The notes under the pieces are model-generated. The model did not search any database. It was given only the letters and a program-made list of their open reading frames with translations, and had not been told where the DNA came from. A stretch of 27,166 nucleotides of DNA from Syntrophomonas sp. UBA5288 (lineage in GTDB: Bacteria; Bacillota; Syntrophomonadia; Syntrophomonadales; Syntrophomonadaceae): contig DHSK01000105.1 of assembly GCA_002408445.1 (NCBI GenBank), positions 11,475 to 38,640 on the forward strand, written 5' to 3'. The translations under genes and the position numbers were made by a program. Position 1 is the stretch's first letter. Every line of letters starts with the position of its first letter. This document shows, piece after piece, positions 23,843 to 27,166 of this stretch.

Positions 23843-24527
23843 CAACCTTAGGGTTGTTATCGCAGCAGCTGGCAGTGCTACCCGAATGGGCAGCAAAATC
23901 AACAAACAGTATATGCTTCTAAAAGGTAAACCCGTGTTAACTTATGCCCTGGATGCCTTTGAAGATTTTGAGATGGTAGATGAAATCGTAGTAGTAGCCA
24001 ATCCGGCAGAAATCGATTACTGTGAACAGGAAATTGTTAAGAAATATGGATATCGCAAAGTTTCAGGAGTCATTGCCGGAGGGCGGCAGAGGCAGGATTC
24101 AGTGTGGGCCGGACTCCAGTATTTAGGAGAGGATACCGATCTGGTGGCTGTGCATGACGGTGCACGGCCACTATTTTCCTATAAGATATTAAGAGAACTT
24201 ATCACCGCAGCACGGGAATGGGGAGCGGCCGTCCCGGGCATAAATGCCAAAGATACTTTAAAATCAGTAGACCGCGATGGCTTTATACGCCAGACCCTGG
24301 ACCGGTCCACCGTAATGGCCATCCAAACCCCCCAGATTTTCAAATACACGGAACTCGTCTCCGCCTACCGGCTGGCTCAGGAAGAAGATTTTAGAGCTAC
24401 CGATGATGCAGGAATTTTCGAGACCTATATCGGACGGGTCAAGGTGGTGGCCGGGGAAGATAGCAATCTAAAAATAACCACCCCCGCCGATTTAAAAATA
24501 GCCGAGGCTTTATTAAGAGATAATTAA
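23835..24527 (+). CDS. ispD: 2-C-methyl-D-erythritol 4-phosphate cytidylyltransferase
   Basis: Third step of the MEP isoprenoid pathway: joins MEP with CTP to give CDP-methylerythritol. The 230-residue length is normal. The nucleotide-binding start reads AAAGSATRMGSKINKQY with Arg17 and Lys24; GGRQRQDSV (82-90) and VHDGARP with Asp108 follow, then RSTVMAIQTPQIF. The start ATG 23835 overlaps the last 8 bases of yacL and has AGAGGTGAA ahead, so the two are translationally coupled. A repeat-bearing gap follows before ispF, while in many genomes the two touch. Confidence 0.97.
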   Translation: MVNNLRVVIAAAGSATRMGSKINKQYMLLKGKPVLTYALDAFEDFEMVDEIVVVANPAEIDYCEQEIVKKYGYRKVSGVIAGGRQRQDSVWAGLQYLGEDTDLVAVHDGARPLFSYKILRELITAAREWGAAVPGINAKDTLKSVDRDGFIRQTLDRSTVMAIQTPQIFKYTELVSAYRLAQEEDFRATDDAGIFETYIGRVKVVAGEDSNLKITTPADLKIAEALLRDN

Positions 24528-24528
24528 A

Positions 24529-24826
24529 ATTCAACACAGAAGGACACTGATTTATTTATGATTAACACTGATTCTTAATTTAAATATTTCTTTTCCTTGA
24601 ATCGTATAGCCATATGAGATTTTTGCATAATACACTTTTTCTTTAATTGTCATCCTGCAAAGCCGAAGGATCTTGAAGATTCCCTCTATGGGACTACTTA
24701 TGCTCCCTGCGGTCGCTATTAAGGAAGCTTGCTAACGCTCAGAATGGCAGGTTGGATTTTTCCTTATGCAAAACTCTCACGTATGTGTAAAAAGTAGACC
24801 ATAAACATAAAAAGATCTGTGTTGAA
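24529..24826. repeat. 298-bp nested inverted structure between ispD and ispF
   Basis: ATTCAACACAGA (24529-24540) is the exact complement of TCTGTGTTGAAT (24815-24826). Inside, TGAGATTTTTGCATAA (24615-24630) pairs with TTATGCAAAACTCTCA (24764-24779) with one mismatch. Further inside, TCATCCTGC (from 24650) pairs loosely with GCAGGTTGG (from 24747). The centre contains CCGAAGGATCTTGAAG, part of an intergenic phrase common in many bacteria. The ispD-ispF gap (24528-24852) holds no gene besides this. Confidence 0.65.
24531..24573 (+). repeat. AACACxGAAGGACAC repeat, copy 3
   Basis: Forms the left end of the nested structure and is almost identical to the inverted copy at 6994-7036. As at 6669, it starts within a few bases of a stop codon. 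Confidence 0.65.
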
Positions 24827-24852
24827 TCGTAACCCCCAAATGAGGTGATCGA

Positions 24853-25320
24853 ATGAGGATTGGAACCGGATATGACGTACACCGGCTGGAAACAGGCAGA
24901 AGCCTTATTCTGGGCGGAGTAAATATACCATTTGCTATGGGGCTTAAAGGTCACTCTGATGCTGATGTGCTGGTACATGCCATCTGTGATGCTCTTTTAG
25001 GAGCTGCGGCCATGGGAGATATCGGACAGCATTTCCCTGACAGCGACCCGGCCTACAAAGACGCCGACAGCCTTTTACTGTTGGCCGAGGTAGGGAAAAA
25101 GCTTAAACAGCGCAACTATAGCATAGTAAATATCGACAGCACTATCGTAGCCCAGCGGCCACGGCTGGCCGGCTATTTAGACGGCATGCGGGCCCATATT
25201 GCCCAGGCTCTGGACTTAAACCCGGAACAGGTCAGTGTAAAAGCCACCACCACGGAAGGGCTGGGTTTTGAAGGGAAGCAGGAAGGCATTTCGGCTCAGG
25301 CGGTGGCATTGATCGAGTAA
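24853..25320 (+). CDS. ispF: 2-C-methyl-D-erythritol 2,4-cyclodiphosphate synthase
   Basis: Closes CDP-ME 2-phosphate to the cyclodiphosphate in the MEP pathway; works as a trimer in the cytoplasm. The 155-residue protein shows the metal-binding Asp8 and His10 (GTGYDVHRL), GHSDADVLVHA (33-43) with His42, MGDIGQHFPDSDP, and KATTTEGLGF near the C-terminus. ATG 24853 lies behind GAGGTGAT. Same strand as ispD but separated by 325 bp of repeat-bearing DNA, so it may have its own promoter, which I could not identify. Confidence 0.97.
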   Translation: MRIGTGYDVHRLETGRSLILGGVNIPFAMGLKGHSDADVLVHAICDALLGAAAMGDIGQHFPDSDPAYKDADSLLLLAEVGKKLKQRNYSIVNIDSTIVAQRPRLAGYLDGMRAHIAQALDLNPEQVSVKATTTEGLGFEGKQEGISAQAVALIE

Positions 25321-25336
25321 AGGCCAGGTATGAGGT

Positions 25337-25370
25337 CAGGTATGGGGACGGTTCTTATGCCTGGTTTTCT
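25337..25370 (+). terminator. Possible terminator after ispF
   Basis: CAGGTAT (25337-25343) pairs with ATGCCTG (25357-25363, one G-T pair) and is followed by GTTTTCT. The loop GGGGACGGTTCTT is a phrase that I associate with repeats in clostridial genomes, so the hairpin may be a repeat that happens to end with T residues. Confidence 0.4.
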
Positions 25371-25388
25371 ATTGGCCCAGGCCTCCGC

Positions 25389-25786
25389 TATAAAACTCTA
25401 CCCAGGCGGTGAGGTATAGCCCGGGCGCGACTTGCGGAGGCGGGGAGAAACACTCGGCGAAATTGAGCGGCTGATGGGGTCGAGCGGCATGGATGCCGCG
25501 AGCGCGACTCTGAACACGGATGTGAATAGGAGCGGTACCCCACCAGCGGCTCATTTCACGGCTGATGGGGCACCGCGGGGATTTACACCTATAGTAAGGT
25601 TTGTCTATCGCTATTTCAGCAGGGGACACACCTTCCTCTCAGGTCCGCTTCGCGAACCGAAGTAAGGAATGTCCCCGTGTTAGTGTGCTGCTCGACCCCA
25701 TCATCCGCTCAATTTCGCCGGGTGTTTCTCATTGCCTCCGCAAGTCGCGCCCGGGCTATACCTCACCGCCGGGGTGGAGTTTTATA
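25389..25786. mobile_element. 398-bp element with 97-bp inverted terminal arms (MITE-like)
   Basis: The left arm (25389-25485, starting TATAAAACTC) matches the reverse complement of the right arm (25690-25786, ending GAGTTTTATA) at 90 of 97 positions. The 204-bp interior holds further hairpins: GCGGCAT/ATGCCGC (25484-25499) and GGGGACA/TGTCCCC (25622-25628 with 25670-25676), the latter around TTCGCGAA. There is no open frame like a transposase and no clear target-site duplication. It is best described as a non-autonomous palindromic element or relic. Confidence 0.8.
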
Positions 25787-25874
25787 GGGGAGGTTGATGG
25801 GGAGCTTAGTGATTAAGATGCGTAAAGCGCTGATTTCTAGTATAATTACCAGGTGTAATGAGGGAGGGAATTCA

Positions 25875-27166
25875 ATGAGCAAGTTAAAAGTGAGATTTGC
25901 ACCAAGTCCTACCGGCCCGCTGCATATTGGCGGAGCCCGTTCAGCCTTGTTTAACTATCTGGCTGCCGCCCATGACGGCGGAGAAATGGTGCTAAGAATT
26001 GAAGATACAGATTTGGAACGCTCCAAGCGGGAATATGAAGATGAGATTATTAAATCTTTACGCTGGCTGGGCCTGGAGTGGTCTGAGGGTATAGATGTGG
26101 GCGGAGACAATGGACCTTATCGTCAGACGGAACGTCTGGATATTTATCAGCAGTATATTGATAAGCTGCTGAAAAGCGGCCAGGCTTACTATTGTTTCTG
26201 TACCGAAGCAGAACTGGAAGCTGAAAGGCAGGAACTGCTAAGCCGGGGGGAACTGCCCCGCTATCTGGGCAAATGCCGCAGTTTGACCGGAGAGGAATGC
26301 GAAACCCGCATAAAGCAAGGGGAGAAACCGGTGGTGCGCTTCCGAGTGCCGGAAAACCGGGTTTATACCGTAAATGACCTAGTCAGGGGCCAGGTTAATT
26401 TTGAAAGCAGCAATATAGGCGATTTTATTATTGCCAAATCCGACGGCATACCCACCTACAATTTTGCGGTAGTAATAGACGACAATCTCATGGGTATAAC
26501 CGATGTTATCCGGGCCGAAGAGCATTTGTCCAATACGCCCCGCCAGTTGATGATTTACGAAGCACTGGGCTTCGACACACCGCGCTTTGCCCATATTTCT
26601 CTGATACTGGGGGAAGACCATCAGAAAATGAGCAAGCGGCATGGAGCCACATCACTTATGGCGTATCGGGAAATGGGTTATCTGCCCGAGGCCATGTTTA
26701 ATTTCCTGGCCTTGATGGGATGGTCGCCGGAAGGTGAAGAGCAGATTTTGAGCCCGGAACAGATCATTCAGGCCTTTACCCTGGACCGGGTATCCAAAAG
26801 CCCGGCCGTATTCGATCTTGACAAGCTTAATTGGATAAACCAGCAATATTTAAAACAAAAAACAAGCGGAGAACTGCTGGATCTGTTAAAATCATTTATT
26901 GAGCAAGGTCCTTATGCCGAGCCATTTTTCAGTCTGGATGCAGCCAAGCGCAATATTCTGGTAGAGGCCGTACGTGATTATCTGGTTGGTCTCACCGATA
27001 TAACCAAATATTTGGAGCTCTTTTTCGCTCCGCCTCAATATGAAGGTGAAGCCCTGGAGGTTCTGCAGCATGAAGGGGTAAAACCAATGCTGGAAGCATT
27101 CGCAGAGCAAGCCCAGGATTTTGAAAATCCGGACCAAGCCAAACAGGTTATCAAGGCTTTTATCAA
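25875..27166 (+). CDS. gltX: Glutamyl-tRNA synthetase (3' end outside the window)
   Basis: Charges tRNA-Glu, possibly also tRNA-Gln in organisms using the amidation route. 430 codons are visible and open to the window end; the full enzyme is usually about 480-490 residues. The class I signatures are clear: PSPTGPLHIGG (HIGH motif as HIGG, 17-20), LRIEDTDLERS, and KMSKR (251-255, KMSKS motif). A CxC plus a later cysteine (CFCTEAE at 107, GKCRSL at 132) marks the zinc-knuckle region found in some enzymes. ATG 25875 lies behind GAGGGAGGGAA. Position after ispF equals B. subtilis. Confidence 0.97.
   Translation, partial: MSKLKVRFAPSPTGPLHIGGARSALFNYLAAAHDGGEMVLRIEDTDLERSKREYEDEIIKSLRWLGLEWSEGIDVGGDNGPYRQTERLDIYQQYIDKLLKSGQAYYCFCTEAELEAERQELLSRGELPRYLGKCRSLTGEECETRIKQGEKPVVRFRVPENRVYTVNDLVRGQVNFESSNIGDFIIAKSDGIPTYNFAVVIDDNLMGITDVIRAEEHLSNTPRQLMIYEALGFDTPRFAHISLILGEDHQKMSKRHGATSLMAYREMGYLPEAMFNFLALMGWSPEGEEQILSPEQIIQAFTLDRVSKSPAVFDLDKLNWINQQYLKQKTSGELLDLLKSFIEQGPYAEPFFSLDAAKRNILVEAVRDYLVGLTDITKYLELFFAPPQYEGEALEVLQHEGVKPMLEAFAEQAQDFENPDQAKQVIKAFI

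Larger units (their letters stand above)
25321..25874. other. 554-bp gap dominated by a long inverted-repeat element
   Basis: Contains a possible terminator (25337-25370), the 398-bp inverted-repeat element (25389-25786) and the lead-in to gltX. TATAAT at 25841-25846 is a likely -10 box for gltX, but no good -35 precedes it. Short open frames here run through the palindrome and are not credible genes. No T-box leader is seen before gltX. Confidence 0.7.

Noticed and set aside
25432..25816. Two overlapping short frames in the ispF-gltX gap
   Set aside because: They run through the arms and interior of the long palindrome, lack ribosome sites and show no protein-like features.
25787..25874. 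T-box or other riboswitch leader before gltX
   Set aside because: The leader is too short and shows no T-box core sequence or specifier stem.

Overview
This window looks like a chromosomal segment of an endospore-forming, flagellated Firmicute of the clostridial type. The gene content (spoIID, spoIIID, ctsR-mcsA-mcsB-clpC, disA, mbl, MEP-pathway ispD/ispF) and the frequent TTG/GTG starts behind strong GGAGG-type ribosome sites support this. The style of the proteins and the repeat-filled gaps remind me of Syntrophomonadaceae, but I cannot fix the genus from sequence alone.

Layout. (1) 188-5804, + strand: a ywmB-like gene, murA, spoIID, spoIIID, mbl and a flagellar rod gene of the flhO/flgF type. 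This follows the Bacillus subtilis ywmB-murAA-spoIID-spoIIID-mbl-flhO order, without spoIIQ and without the second rod gene flhP. (2) 5921-9220, +: a WecG/TagA glycosyltransferase, then a large FtsA-like actin-fold ATPase with a C-terminal array of beta-rich repeats. (3) 9472-16563, +: ctsR, mcsA, mcsB and clpC, preceded by a clear sigma-A promoter and a CtsR operator, then radA and disA. (4) 16779-22542: an accessory block with a 1248-residue FtsX-type permease and its ATPase (minus strand), a divergent TetR-type regulator (+) and a small conserved-looking gene of unknown function (-). This block sits exactly where B. subtilis passes from disA to yacL. (5) 22739-27166, +: yacL-like PIN/TRAM gene, ispD, ispF and gltX (cut by the window end).

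How the parts work together. murA, SpoIID, Mbl, the TagA-like enzyme and the FtsA-like protein all act on envelope building, cell shape or sporulation remodelling. SpoIIID is the mother-cell regulator. The ctsR operon is the arginine-phosphorylation/ClpC protein quality-control system, which feeds the ClpP protease (clpP is not in this window). RadA and DisA link DNA recombination with c-di-AMP synthesis. The ABC block is a self-contained export or stress unit that probably answers to its own TetR repressor.

Non-coding DNA. Nearly every long gap in the housekeeping part holds dispersed or palindromic repeats: a 130-bp hairpin element present twice (95% identical), a 398-bp element with 97-bp inverted arms between ispF and gltX, a 298-bp nested inverted structure between ispD and ispF, and several short shared repeats. 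The gaps beside the regulator and the small unknown gene (21232-22738) lack these repeats and hold clean promoters and a perfect palindromic terminator. No tRNA, rRNA, CRISPR array or transposase gene was found.
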